DNA of 64,000 bases from Thalassotalea euphylliae (GTDB lineage Bacteria > Pseudomonadota > Gammaproteobacteria > Enterobacterales > Alteromonadaceae). The notes beneath the pieces were generated by a model. That model did not search any database. It was not told the origin of the DNA and worked only from the letters and a program-made list of their open reading frames with translations. How positions within the stretch are numbered: position 1 is the stretch's first letter; each line of letters begins with the position of its first letter. The DNA lies in the NCBI RefSeq assembly GCF_003390335.1, contig NZ_QUOU01000001.1:4278001-4342000 (forward strand), written 5' to 3'. A program made the position numbers and the translations under genes. Shown here one piece after another: positions 53,750 to 63,575 of this stretch.

Positions 53750-55399
53750 TTACATCATGCCTGGCATTCCGCCCATACCACCCATACCGCCCATATCAGG
53801 CATCGCAGGAGCAGCTGCATCTTTTTGCGGCGCGTCAGTGACCATAGCTTCAGTCGTTAGCATTAAGCCTGCAACAGAAGCAGCGAATTGTAATGCAGAG
53901 CGCGTTACTTTCGCAGGATCTAAGATACCCATTTCTAACATGTCGCCGTATGAACCGTTGCCAGCGTTGTAACCGAAGTTACCTTCGCCGTTGCGTACTT
54001 CGTTAAGTACGACTGACGCTTCATCACCACAGTTAGCAACGATTTGACGTAATGGTGATTCCATTGCGCGAACCGCTACATTGATACCGTGGTTTTGGTC
54101 TTCGTTGTCGCCTTTAACATCTTTGATCTTGTCAGCAACACGTACTAGCGCAACACCACCACCTGCAACTACACCTTCTTCAACTGCAGCGCGAGTTGCG
54201 TGAAGTGCGTCGTCAACGCGGTCTTTCTTCTCTTTCATTTCAACTTCAGTTGCAGCACCCACTTTGATCACTGCTACACCGCCAGCTAGTTTTGCTAGGC
54301 GCTCTTGAAGTTTTTCTTTGTCGTAGTCAGACGTTGTTTCTTCGATTTGACCGCGAATTTGGGCAACACGACCTTGGATGTCAGCTTCTTCGCCGATACC
54401 GTCGATAATCGTTGTGTTGTCTTTCGAGATCACAACTTTCTTCGCTTGACCTAGGTCTTCTAGAGTCGCTTTCTCAAGCTCCATACCGATTTCTTCAGAA
54501 ATTACAGTACCAGCTGTTAAGATTGCGATGTCTTGCAGCATAGCTTTACGGCGATCACCAAAACCAGGTGCTTTAACCGCTGCTACTTTAACGATGCCGC
54601 GCATGTTGTTCACAACTAATGTTGCTAACGCTTCACCTTCAACATCTTCAGCGATGATAAGTAGTGGCTTACCTGCTTTGGCAACGCCTTCTAGCGTTGT
54701 TAGCAATTCACGGATGTTTGATACTTTCTTATCCACTAATAAAATGAATGGGTTTTCTAATTCAACCGCACCACTTTCTTGGTTGTTGATGAAGTAAGGC
54801 GATAGGTAACCGCGATCGAATTGCATACCTTCAACCACGTCTAGTTCGTTTTCTAACGATTGACCTTCTTCAACCGTGATAACGCCTTCAGTGCCTACTT
54901 TGTCCATTGCTGTGGCAATGATTTCACCAACGCTAGTGTCAGCGTTTGCAGAAATAGTACCTACTTGCTCAATAGCTTTGTTATCAGCACATGGTGTAGA
55001 AATCGCTTTTAACTCTTCTACAGCTGCAGCAACCGCTTTGTCGATACCGCGCTTTAGATCCATTGGGTTCATGCCCGCAGCGATTGACTTTAAGCCTTCG
55101 TTAACGATTGATTGTGCAAGTACTGTTGCAGTTGTTGTACCGTCACCAGCTTCGTCATTTGCTTTAGACGCTACTTCTTTGACCATTTGAGCGCCCATGT
55201 TCTCGAACTTGTCTTCAAGTTCGATCTCTTTTGCCACAGAAACACCATCTTTAGTGATTGATGGGCCGCCAAATGACTTGTCTAATACTACGTTACGGCC
55301 CTTTGGACCTAAGGTAACTTTTACCGCATCCGCTAAAACGTTAACACCGTTAAGCATCTTAGCGCGAGCGTCATTACCGAATAATACGTCTTTTGCCAT
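53750..55399 (-). CDS. groL: Chaperonin GroEL
   Basis: 549 residues, full length, with the ATP site motif GPKGRNVVLDKSFG and AGDGTTTATVLA, and the C-terminal GGM tail (MGGMGGMGGMPGMM). It forms the double ring that folds proteins with GroES, encoded just upstream. The intergenic space to groES has two copies of a short repeat. Stop TAA. Confidence 0.99.
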   Translation of the reverse strand: MAKDVLFGNDARAKMLNGVNVLADAVKVTLGPKGRNVVLDKSFGGPSITKDGVSVAKEIELEDKFENMGAQMVKEVASKANDEAGDGTTTATVLAQSIVNEGLKSIAAGMNPMDLKRGIDKAVAAAVEELKAISTPCADNKAIEQVGTISANADTSVGEIIATAMDKVGTEGVITVEEGQSLENELDVVEGMQFDRGYLSPYFINNQESGAVELENPFILLVDKKVSNIRELLTTLEGVAKAGKPLLIIAEDVEGEALATLVVNNMRGIVKVAAVKAPGFGDRRKAMLQDIAILTAGTVISEEIGMELEKATLEDLGQAKKVVISKDNTTIIDGIGEEADIQGRVAQIRGQIEETTSDYDKEKLQERLAKLAGGVAVIKVGAATEVEMKEKKDRVDDALHATRAAVEEGVVAGGGVALVRVADKIKDVKGDNEDQNHGINVAVRAMESPLRQIVANCGDEASVVLNEVRNGEGNFGYNAGNGSYGDMLEMGILDPAKVTRSALQFAASVAGLMLTTEAMVTDAPQKDAAAPAMPDMGGMGGMGGMPGMM

Positions 55400-55441
55400 G
55401 ATTTTTATTCCTATCTTTTATCGTCTTATCGCCCTTGGTTG

Positions 55442-55523
55442 CTGCATGTTGTGCTACAGCAGATATGGCAATAGTTTATTCACCGCTAATACTGCATGTT
55501 GTGCTACAGCATGCGCGGCAATA
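55442..55523. repeat. Two-copy direct repeat between groES and groEL
   Basis: The block CTGCATGTTGTGCTACAGCA plus a ..GGCAATA end occurs at 55442-55473 and again at 55492-55523 (period 50), nearly identical. Each block contains a palindrome-like TGC...GCA core. It lies in the 142-base groES-groEL gap and may form RNA stems that tune the groEL to groES ratio or be processing sites. Confidence 0.65.
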
Positions 55524-55541
55524 ATTCGTCAACTTTGCTCG

Positions 55542-55832
55542 TTATTCTACGATGGCTAAGATGTCGCCCTCGCTCAGAATAAGTACTTCTTCGCCGTCGA
55601 TTTTTTCAGTTTTTACGCCGTAACCTTCGCTAAAGATAACTTGGTCGCCAACTTTAACGTCTAAGGCACGTACTTCACCGTTTTCAAGAATGCGGCCGTT
55701 GCCAACTGCAACAACTTCACCGCGCGTTGATTTTTCAGCAGCGCTACCCGTTAATACGATACCGCCAGCAGATTTTGACTCTACTTCTTTACGTTTGATG
55801 ATTACGCGATCGTGTAATGGACGAATGCTCAT
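55542..55832 (-). CDS. groS: Co-chaperonin GroES
   Basis: 96 residues, normal length, with the conserved RPLHDRVIIKR, mobile loop GGIVLTGSAAEKSTRGEV and GDQVIFSEGYG. It is the first gene of the groSL operon. A strong AGGAGAG site precedes the ATG at 55832. Its upstream region contains the large inverted-repeat element described next. Confidence 0.98.
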   Translation of the reverse strand: MSIRPLHDRVIIKRKEVESKSAGGIVLTGSAAEKSTRGEVVAVGNGRILENGEVRALDVKVGDQVIFSEGYGVKTEKIDGEEVLILSEGDILAIVE

Positions 55833-55877
55833 GAATGTTCTCTCCTGAGAATAGTGTTTATGTAAATTTTTGAACGA

Positions 55878-56159
55878 TATACTCGTGCCACTTCAAAGTG
55901 TTTGTTTCAGTTGGTATTAAAAACGATTTAGGCAAGGCATTCATTGCAAATAATGGTTATTCCCTTGTTAAAATTAATAACGAAGCATAAATCGTTTTTA
56001 AACCAACCCTTCTCTACTATCTAAAATGAGGGCGCTTCACAGGAGTTCAATCTCTGCGTTGCAACTTATTGAAAGGGAAAACCATTCCTGCAAGCTGCGC
56101 CTTGATATTGAACTCCTGTGAAGACGCTGAAATCAAACATCTTGAGGTGGCACGAGTAT
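55878..56159. repeat. Large nested inverted-repeat element in the groES upstream region
   Basis: Outer arms: TATACTCGTGCCAC at 55878 and GTGGCACGAGTATA ending at 56159, 27 bases with three mismatches. Inner arms: TTAAAAACGATTTA (55917-) with TAAATCGTTTTTAA (about 55988-), and CTTCACAGGAGTTCAAT (about 56035-) with ATTGAACTCCTGTGAAG (about 56106-). The whole looks like a MITE or a folded RNA element of about 285 bases. It lies directly upstream of groES, so it could carry or disturb its promoter. Confidence 0.75.
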
Positions 56160-56204
56160 AAATAGGGCCGTATTTTGCCAATACAACCCTGATAATTAAA
56201 TTTT

Positions 56205-56780
56205 TTAGTCCTTGCGCTCAAACTCGCCTTCAATGGTATTACCTTGCTCGACATGACCCGTTTTAGTTCGCGCTTTGTCAAAAGGATCCGTGTGTTGCTC
56301 AAAGCCCTGTTGCTGACCTGATGACTGCCCAGAGCCCTGCTGATAGCTAGAGCCGTGCTCATAGGTAGAACGCTGCTGATAGGTAAAACTTGCACCACCC
56401 ATACCATGCATGCCTTGTACAGTCTGCGTTGCCAAGTGCTGCTGCACACTCGCCACTAACCCACTGCGTACTTGTGGAATAAGCAATGATAACCCAAAGG
56501 CGTCAGTCACAAAGCCTGGGGTGACTAACAGCACACCAGCTACCAGTAATAACAAACCGGCAACAATTTCTTGTGATGGCTCTTCGCCCACCGCCATTTT
56601 AGTTTGTAAGTTTTGAATGGTCGCGATTCCTTGTGCTTTAACATTCTTTGCCCCAAGCCATGCAGTAATGACCACAATCGCCACCGTTGGCCATGCGCCA
56701 ATCAGCGAGCCCACTTGCATTAACACCGCAATTTCTATAATCGGAACCACAATAAATAAAAAGAATAAAACGCGAAACAT
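56205..56780 (-). CDS. fxsA: FxsA family membrane protein
   Basis: 191 residues. FxsA pattern: short membrane segments (FRVLFFLFIVVPIIEIAVLMQVG, TVAIVVITAWLGAKNV) and GLLLLVAGVLLVTPGFVTDAFGLSLLIP. The C-terminal third is low complexity (Gln/Ser/Gly) and ends in EGEFERKD. Known from E. coli as a suppressor of F exclusion of phage T7. Stop TAA. Confidence 0.88.
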   Translation of the reverse strand: MFRVLFFLFIVVPIIEIAVLMQVGSLIGAWPTVAIVVITAWLGAKNVKAQGIATIQNLQTKMAVGEEPSQEIVAGLLLLVAGVLLVTPGFVTDAFGLSLLIPQVRSGLVASVQQHLATQTVQGMHGMGGASFTYQQRSTYEHGSSYQQGSGQSSGQQQGFEQHTDPFDKARTKTGHVEQGNTIEGEFERKD

Positions 56781-56956
56781 AAGTCCACCTGCAAACTTTA
56801 TTGAAACTTATATGAGGGTAGTCGGGTCATTTTCAACCACACGATACGCTTACTAGCTGCATTGCGAGGTTATTCATGACCTATAACGGTGCATTATTGG
56901 CCTAAACATGGTAAAAATAGCCCACTATTTTTGCCCGTGCTAATTGCTGAAAAGTC

Positions 56957-57268
56957 ATGTATCAAGTCGTATTGTGTAATTGCCCAAGCCGAATGGTTGC
57001 CGAGCAAATCGCAGAGCAACTCGTCACAGAGCAACTCGCTGCTTGTGTCAACCTGATGCCTGGTATCACTTCTGTGTATCAATGGCAGGGCAAAATTGAA
57101 AAAGAGGATGAAGTGCTGCTGTTCATCAAAACATCAGCAGAGATCTTTGACGAGTTATCGGCTCGTATCGAAGCGCTTCACCCATACGAGGTACCGGAAG
57201 TTATTGCCCTAGATATCCAGCAAGGCAATAGCGCATATTTAGACTGGATTGCAGGTTCGTTAAAGTAG
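56957..57268 (+). CDS. cutA: Divalent-cation tolerance protein CutA
   Basis: 103 residues. Trimeric protein with family marks LCNCPSRMVAEQIAEQLV, CVNLMPGITSVYQWQGKIEKEDEV and HPYEVPEVIALDI. It is linked to copper tolerance. It is followed by dsbD with a 3-base gap, as in E. coli and other gammaproteobacteria. Confidence 0.97.
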   Translation: MYQVVLCNCPSRMVAEQIAEQLVTEQLAACVNLMPGITSVYQWQGKIEKEDEVLLFIKTSAEIFDELSARIEALHPYEVPEVIALDIQQGNSAYLDWIAGSLK

Positions 57269-57271
57269 TTT

Positions 57272-59107
57272 ATGAAACAGTTCGCTTTACTCTTATTGAC
57301 ATGGTTTGTGCTTTCACTAGCGCCAATTGATACACATGCACAAGACAGTATTTTTGACACCTCAGCGTCTAGCTTATTCAGCAACGACAATGAATTCTTA
57401 AAAGTTGACGAAGCCTTTGTTTTTGATTTTCACCAAAACAAAGACAAGTTACTCGTTAGCTTTAACGTTAAAGAAGGCTACTACCTATACCGCCACCAAT
57501 TTCGCTTTACCAGCGAGGGGGCAACGCTCGCGGAAGCTGAGTTACCTGCTGGTAAAGAGCATGAAGATGAATTCTTTGGCGTTCAACAAATTTTTAATAA
57601 AGACGTAGAATTTACGCTGCCAATTATTGAAGCGGCCGACGGTTCAAGTGTCACCATTCGCTACCAAGGCTGTGCGGAAAAAGGCCTTTGCTACCCACCA
57701 ACCACTAAAACGGTTGATTTAAATGCGGTAAAAGCGAGCGACACCAACAATGTATTAGCGGCGTTAAACGCGACACCAAACAGTGCCGAGACAACGCCAA
57801 AAGCTAACACAGAAACGGCTGTAGCAGGCAGCAGCGAGCAGTTTGAATTATTATCACTGTTGCAAAATGAAAGCTTGCTAGTGACTTTAATCGCCTTCTT
57901 TACTGGTGGTTTATTATTGTCATTCACTCCTTGTGTTTTCCCTATGTACCCAATTTTAACGGGTATTATTGTTGGACAAGGCGATAACTTATCAACGAAA
58001 CGCGCCTTTAGCCTCTCGTTTTTCTATGTGCAAGGTATGGCCATTACTTACACGATTTTAGGTGTCGTGGTAGCGCTTGCCGGTGCCCAATTCCAAGCCA
58101 TGTTCCAACACCCTGCGGTACTAATCGTCTTGAGTGTGCTGTTCGTATTCTTGGCGCTTTCGATGTTTGGCATGTTTAACCTAGCACTACCGGCAAGCTG
58201 GCAGAACAAGCTAAACGAAATGAGCAACAAGCAAGAAGGTGGCTCATACACAGGCGTAACGTCAATGGGCGCAATCTCAGGTTTAGTGGCTTCACCTTGT
58301 ACCACAGCCCCATTAACTGGCGCATTAATCTACATCTCGCAAACTGGCGATATTGTCTTGGGTGCAGCTGCGCTATACGCGCTAAGTATTGGCATGGGCT
58401 TACCATTGTTAGTACTGGGTAGTTCTGGTGGTAAATTACTACCGAAAGCTGGTGCTTGGATGAACATCATCAAGAACATCTTTGGTATATTGCTATTAGC
58501 TGTGCCTATTTTCTTACTAGAGCGCTTCTTACCAGTAAGTATCTCTGGTGCACTATGGTCGTTACTTATTCTAGGTGCCGCTACTTACTTCTACGTAGCG
58601 AATCAAAATACCAATAAAAACTTCTGGTATGGTGCGCGTAGCTTAGTGATTTTCCTAGCGCTATTTGTCGGTGCAAACCAGCTATACAAACAAGTGTTCC
58701 CACAACCGGCCGTTGCTGCCAGCAGCCATGAGTCTGATGTTAAACACTTTGTGCGCATAGCCAATCTTGCAGAATTAGAAACGACGATTGCTCAGGCGAA
58801 TCAGCGCGGTGAAACAGTCATGCTAGATTTATACGCTGACTGGTGTATCGCCTGTAAAGAGTTTGAAGAATACACCTTCCCGAAACCGGAAGTACAGAAA
58901 GCACTGTCAGATACCTTACTGGTACAAATTGACTTAACCGACACTGGTTCACAAAGCTCGGTCGAGCTGATGGAACACTTTGATGTCTTCGGCTTACCTT
59001 CGATTCTGTTCTTTGATAAGCAAGGTAATGAAGTTGGTAACAAACGTGTAACTGGCTTTATGGGCGCACCAGAATTTGCTGCCCACGTAAATGCTACATT
59101 TGAGTAG
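57272..59107 (+). CDS. dsbD: Thiol:disulfide interchange protein DsbD
   Basis: 611 residues. A signal peptide and periplasmic N-terminal domain (GCAEKGLCYPP with its Cys pair) are followed by about eight membrane segments with the CxP-type Cys (FTPCVFPMYPIL, ASPCTTAPLTG), then a C-terminal thioredoxin-like domain with DWCIACKEFE. It moves electrons from cytoplasmic thioredoxin to the periplasm, for DsbC and cytochrome maturation. Stop TAG; a good terminator follows. Confidence 0.97.
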   Translation: MKQFALLLLTWFVLSLAPIDTHAQDSIFDTSASSLFSNDNEFLKVDEAFVFDFHQNKDKLLVSFNVKEGYYLYRHQFRFTSEGATLAEAELPAGKEHEDEFFGVQQIFNKDVEFTLPIIEAADGSSVTIRYQGCAEKGLCYPPTTKTVDLNAVKASDTNNVLAALNATPNSAETTPKANTETAVAGSSEQFELLSLLQNESLLVTLIAFFTGGLLLSFTPCVFPMYPILTGIIVGQGDNLSTKRAFSLSFFYVQGMAITYTILGVVVALAGAQFQAMFQHPAVLIVLSVLFVFLALSMFGMFNLALPASWQNKLNEMSNKQEGGSYTGVTSMGAISGLVASPCTTAPLTGALIYISQTGDIVLGAAALYALSIGMGLPLLVLGSSGGKLLPKAGAWMNIIKNIFGILLLAVPIFLLERFLPVSISGALWSLLILGAATYFYVANQNTNKNFWYGARSLVIFLALFVGANQLYKQVFPQPAVAASSHESDVKHFVRIANLAELETTIAQANQRGETVMLDLYADWCIACKEFEEYTFPKPEVQKALSDTLLVQIDLTDTGSQSSVELMEHFDVFGLPSILFFDKQGNEVGNKRVTGFMGAPEFAAHVNATFE

Positions 59108-59141
59108 TCACACCAATTTCAATAGTTCAAACGGTTAAAAC

Positions 59142-59175
59142 AAAACGCCGAGTTAGCAATAACTCGGCGTTTTTT
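59142..59175 (+). terminator. dsbD terminator
   Basis: Stem AAAACGCCGAGTTA / AACTCGGCGTTTT around a short loop, with a T-run in the plus direction. Confidence 0.92.
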
Positions 59176-59238
59176 GTTAGCGTCAAAGTAAAAGGCTCAA
59201 TGGCGACGGGCTATACCTGCCGCGCTATTTCTGCCAAT

Positions 59239-59898
59239 TTATACCTGCCACTGAATGGGCGTTTTACCTTGGCTCACCAACAACTGGTTAGCTTGCGAGA
59301 AATGGCGGCAACCGAAAAAACCTCGATGCGCCGATAACGGTGATGGGTGCGGCGCTTTGAGCACATGGTGCTTGTTACCATCAATCGTTTTTCCTTTCTT
59401 CTGGGCATGCGATCCCCACAGCAAAAATACAATGCCTTGGCCACTGTCACTTAGCGTTTGAATGACACGATCAGTAAACTGCTCCCACCCTAAATGCTTG
59501 TGCGAGTGAGCTTGCCCAGCTTCGACCGTCAGCACAGTATTAAGCAGCAGTACCCCCTGCTCAGCCCAAGGCTGCAAATAGCCATGACTAGGGATCTCAA
59601 AACCATCAATATCGGTGGCGAGCTCTTTGTACATATTCACTAAAGACGGTGGCGGCTTGATACCCGGCTTCACTGAAAAGCATAGGCCATGTGCTTGATC
59701 AGGCCCGTGGTAAGGGTCTTGCCCCAAAATCACCACTTTTATCTCATCAAATGCCGGGGTGCGAAAGGCATTAAACACTTCGTCTTTGGGCGGATAAACA
59801 GTTACCCCTTGAGCACGGCGCTGCTGCACGTAAGCTAAAGTGTCTTGAAAATAAGGCTGCTGTTTTTCTGCAGCAAGAAGGTCAGTCCACGTCGTCAT
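59239..59898 (-). CDS. ung: Uracil-DNA glycosylase
   Basis: 219 residues, standard length. The catalytic motif VILGQDPYHGPDQAHG is at about 62-77 and the His motif HPSPLSAHRGFFGCRHF near the end. It removes uracil from DNA. It lies alone between dsbD and the GGDEF-EAL gene. Confidence 0.97.
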   Translation of the reverse strand: MTTWTDLLAAEKQQPYFQDTLAYVQQRRAQGVTVYPPKDEVFNAFRTPAFDEIKVVILGQDPYHGPDQAHGLCFSVKPGIKPPPSLVNMYKELATDIDGFEIPSHGYLQPWAEQGVLLLNTVLTVEAGQAHSHKHLGWEQFTDRVIQTLSDSGQGIVFLLWGSHAQKKGKTIDGNKHHVLKAPHPSPLSAHRGFFGCRHFSQANQLLVSQGKTPIQWQV

Positions 59899-59932
59899 TG
59901 TCTATTTCTTTTTGATTAGTAGCGGTTGAGCG

Positions 59933-62374
59933 TTAGTGTTGTTTGGCTTGGGTTTTCCAAAAACCATCGACGACTTTATCAGCAATAAAGTGCTGAAGTT
60001 CAGCTTCCGGTACGGGTTTTGAAAAATAATAGCCCTGAATAATATCACAGTCGTTCATGGTTAAACTACGCAACTGAGCGCCACTCTCAACGCCCTCTGC
60101 CACGACGGTAAGCCCCAAATTTTTCACCATGGCAATGGTCGACATAATGATTTGGTAATCCGAGTGATTTTCCAACATACCGAAAATAAAGCTTTTGTCG
60201 ATTTTTATCACATCAACAGGCATTTTCTTGAGGTAAGCAAGTGACGAGTAGCCAGTACCAAAATCGTCGATGGCAAAGCTGAAACCAATCTGTTTTAGGC
60301 TATTCATCACTTTGATTGCCTTGTCGATGTCAGACACTAAGGTCTGCTCGGTTAATTCCAGCTCGAAGTGTTTAGCTGATAAATTAAAGCGCCGCATTAA
60401 CTGGCGTAAGTAGTCAATTAAATGAGGATCTAAGAATTGCATCGCCGACAGGTTAATCGCTATGCGCACGTCAACTAACCCTTGTTCTAAAAACTCACTC
60501 ATCAGCTCAAAGCAACGACGCATCACCCAATAGCCTAACTCAATCATGTATTCCGAGTTTTCCAGAATTGGAATAAACTCGTCGGGTGGAATCATGCCTT
60601 GTTCAGGATGATGCCAGCGTAGTAGCGCTTCAAAACCAATGAGTCTCTTATCTTTCGCGCTTAGTTGAGGTTGCAGGCTCAAGCTAAACTGCTGTTTGAG
60701 GAGTGCTTGGCGAACTTCACCTTCAAGCTCGACACGCTGTGCGACACGGGTGAACATTTCCGGTTGATAAATGTGATATCGAGAGCCGCCACTTTTTTTC
60801 GCTTCATACATGGCAATATCGGCAAAGCTCACCAAGTCATCGGCACGCAGCGCTTCGTTATCACTGTAGACGATACCAATACTGGTAGAGACATAAAACA
60901 CGCCTGAGCCGACTTTGATTGGCTGCTTAAAGCGAGTGAGAATTTGTTGTGCTGTTGCTATCGCTTCGTCAATCGACGATATTTGCGGTAAGACGATCAC
61001 AAATTCATCACCGCCAAATCGACACGCTAAATCAACCGTATCAATACTGGTGCGAATGCGATTCGCGGCCTCTTCCAGCAAGCGATCCCCTTCGCCATGA
61101 CCATGGCTGTCGTTCACTTTTTTAAAGTCGTCTAAATCGAGGAATAACACACCAATGCCATCATCACGGCGGCGCAAACTGGCGACCAGTTTGTGTAATT
61201 GCAAATTAAGCATGTTGCGGTTGGGCAGGCCCGTCAGCAAATCATACATGGCAATGTTCTCTAGCTCTTTCGTTTTCTGTTCAATTTCCAGATTAAGCTG
61301 CTCTAATTCAAAACTTAACTCTTGCGCAGCGTTGGCCAGAATATCGAGCTCATCAACAAAAAAGCTGCGGCGTTTAAGCGGCACTTTGCGAAATTCATTG
61401 AACTCTCGACGCGCCAACATCGGGAGCGCATTGGCAAGGTTGATTAAGCGGCGGGCAAATGGGCTAGTCACGAAAAATACTAGCATGGCAAGGGTGATAA
61501 AAATAAACAGTTCAGTGACTAAAAAATAGTTTCGGTAACTTTCATTTTTCTCTTTAAACACACTGACATCATCAATCAATACCAAGAAGTATTCGCGCGA
61601 CGAGGTAGTTGCCAAAGGCATAAAATTCAACAAGAAATGGTTGTCAGCCTGGCTTAATTGAATACCTTCGTCCATGACCTGCGCTAGCGATAGCTGCTCA
61701 GGCCGCTGTGCAAATATTTTTTTCAGTAAGGCCTGATTAGATGCCGAAATAAAAGAGACTTGCTGCAATGATAAGGTTTGTCCCGAAGGCACGCTAATGA
61801 CTGCAACATTGCTGTCCAAACTCTGGTGCAGCGAGAAAATCACGTCAATCAACGAAGCTGACATAGTAACCACGGCAATTTTCCCCTGCTCATTAATCAC
61901 TGGTACGCTGGTATAAAGCTGACAATCGCGATCGCAGAGAATTGAACTCAACGGCTCTTGCACATTTAAGACTTCAATCGCGTGCTCTCGTACCAATCTG
62001 GGGGTTGTTTCTGAAGACAGCCACAAGGTTTGTAAGTTTTCATCAATTAACCAGAGGTTTTCCACGTTAAGGTGTAACTGAAGGGCGTAAAACTGCTCGG
62101 CAACTGCTTCGCTTAACGGGTTAAAAGTCGGCTGTTCATTGACACCGACAATATCCGAAAATGACTCAACCCAAATACGGATTTGGTTATCAAGGCGCGA
62201 CTTTTCAACACTGAATTGGGCACTGCCTAGATTTAATTTGTCTCGTTGAAATTGGGTAAACTCATGCTCTAAGCGCCACAACGACAGACTGGAAAAGCCA
62301 GCGCTCATCAAGAGCAAAGTGCCAACAATGAGGCACAGTAACTTTAATGGTACGCTGACAAAAGTGCGATTCAT
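59933..62374 (-). CDS. GGDEF-EAL cyclic-di-GMP protein with a periplasmic sensor
   Basis: 813 residues. Two membrane segments (about 7-30 and 288-310) enclose a sensor domain, followed by a HAMP-like region. The GGDEF motif is intact (RFGGDEFVIVLP), and the EAL motif is GFEALLRWHHP with the DDFGTGYSSL and KIDKSF motifs. No RxxD inhibitory site is seen five residues before GGDEF. Both synthesis and breakdown are therefore possible; which one dominates cannot be told. The end meets the porin gene with a 1-base gap. Confidence 0.9.
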   Translation of the reverse strand: MNRTFVSVPLKLLCLIVGTLLLMSAGFSSLSLWRLEHEFTQFQRDKLNLGSAQFSVEKSRLDNQIRIWVESFSDIVGVNEQPTFNPLSEAVAEQFYALQLHLNVENLWLIDENLQTLWLSSETTPRLVREHAIEVLNVQEPLSSILCDRDCQLYTSVPVINEQGKIAVVTMSASLIDVIFSLHQSLDSNVAVISVPSGQTLSLQQVSFISASNQALLKKIFAQRPEQLSLAQVMDEGIQLSQADNHFLLNFMPLATTSSREYFLVLIDDVSVFKEKNESYRNYFLVTELFIFITLAMLVFFVTSPFARRLINLANALPMLARREFNEFRKVPLKRRSFFVDELDILANAAQELSFELEQLNLEIEQKTKELENIAMYDLLTGLPNRNMLNLQLHKLVASLRRRDDGIGVLFLDLDDFKKVNDSHGHGEGDRLLEEAANRIRTSIDTVDLACRFGGDEFVIVLPQISSIDEAIATAQQILTRFKQPIKVGSGVFYVSTSIGIVYSDNEALRADDLVSFADIAMYEAKKSGGSRYHIYQPEMFTRVAQRVELEGEVRQALLKQQFSLSLQPQLSAKDKRLIGFEALLRWHHPEQGMIPPDEFIPILENSEYMIELGYWVMRRCFELMSEFLEQGLVDVRIAINLSAMQFLDPHLIDYLRQLMRRFNLSAKHFELELTEQTLVSDIDKAIKVMNSLKQIGFSFAIDDFGTGYSSLAYLKKMPVDVIKIDKSFIFGMLENHSDYQIIMSTIAMVKNLGLTVVAEGVESGAQLRSLTMNDCDIIQGYYFSKPVPEAELQHFIADKVVDGFWKTQAKQH

Positions 62375-62375
62375 G

Positions 62376-63575
62376 TTAAAACCAGTACATCAGTTGAGCG
62401 GCCCATAACTGCCAATACTTGTTGTCGTTGATCTGTGTATTGGGCACAACAACGGGCGTCAGCCGCGCGGTCCCTTCAACCCAGTGATGTTCCAACTGTA
62501 ACTCCAAATGGTTGGCAATCTGGATAGACATCCCCACGACATTATCGTGTTGGAAACCAAAATAATTGGGCACTTGCCCATGGGTGGTCGCCATCAAGTT
62601 GTTACCTTTTCGGTCGTCCTTATTCGCATAAAATCGCTCAAAACGCGCCAATAATTTAGTGCTGTTTGTCAGCTGGTAACGCGCTTGCAGGAAAAAACCT
62701 TGGCCGATATTGTCTTGTTGGAAATCTGAGGTATAAAAGCCTTCAAGTAAGAAGCGCTCCTGCATTGCCTCGCCGCTAAACTCCCAAAGCTCTCCCTCAT
62801 AACGGCCATTGACGAGATAACGCTGTAAAACAATCGTTGCATCGAGAAAATTGTCTGTTCTACCCATGTTATAAGCAAATTCACTGTCTAACGCTGAAAT
62901 GCCAAACCGCCATTGACTCGCTTGCGGTTGCCAAAAGATGCTAGCTTGATGATCACGCTCGTGGCTCATGCGCCCCATCGCAAGTTCACTGAGAATAATT
63001 TCGGTTTGTTTATCCGAAATACTCGACGTGCCATAACTGAAATTAAAGTCAAATTCGCCCCACTGCTCGTTGTTGCGCTTGTACGCAATGGCAAGGCCAT
63101 CGCCACCCACGGCAATATCGCGAAAACCATCAAAGTAAATGCCTTGGGGGAGCACGATAGAAGGCCGAGTCATCGGCACATCACGAGTACTTGAGTAGAG
63201 CCAGTGATGGTTTTTATATCGTCCCAAATAAATATTGAGTTGGCTTTGCGGTGTTTGGAAAACCGACCAGTCTAACAAGGCGTAATCGATTCTAGCGCCT
63301 TCAGCAAGGCGATTACCGGCATTTAAATAAACTGCTTGCCCGGCAAGCCTGATTTGCTCGTTGACTTGATACGATGCGTTAATCCCTATTTCTGTCAGCT
63401 CTAGCGACGTATTACCATCATCGTTGACATAATCGCTCCCTTGCGACTTAGCGACTCCCTGAGCGATAAAGCCATGTACTTGCCAATCTCGCTCGGCAGC
63501 ATTAGCGTCAGTACTCGCTAGCGCAACACATAACCATATCAGTGCTTTGGCACTAGCCACTGATTTTAATAACAT
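62376..63575 (-). CDS. Outer-membrane beta-barrel protein, porin-like
   Basis: 399 residues with a signal peptide ending at about 27 (ANAA). The pattern of alternating aromatic strands (WQVHGFIAQGVAKSQGSDY, ELTEIGINASYQVNEQIRLAGQAVYL, FLLARFERFYANKDD-like) and the C-terminal aromatic end (AAQLMYWF) fit an outer-membrane barrel. It could be a phosphate- or anion-selective porin-type protein. It overlaps the partial phosphate-binding-like gene upstream, so the two may be an operon with the GGDEF-EAL protein. Confidence 0.8.
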   Translation of the reverse strand: MLLKSVASAKALIWLCVALASTDANAAERDWQVHGFIAQGVAKSQGSDYVNDDGNTSLELTEIGINASYQVNEQIRLAGQAVYLNAGNRLAEGARIDYALLDWSVFQTPQSQLNIYLGRYKNHHWLYSSTRDVPMTRPSIVLPQGIYFDGFRDIAVGGDGLAIAYKRNNEQWGEFDFNFSYGTSSISDKQTEIILSELAMGRMSHERDHQASIFWQPQASQWRFGISALDSEFAYNMGRTDNFLDATIVLQRYLVNGRYEGELWEFSGEAMQERFLLEGFYTSDFQQDNIGQGFFLQARYQLTNSTKLLARFERFYANKDDRKGNNLMATTHGQVPNYFGFQHDNVVGMSIQIANHLELQLEHHWVEGTARLTPVVVPNTQINDNKYWQLWAAQLMYWF

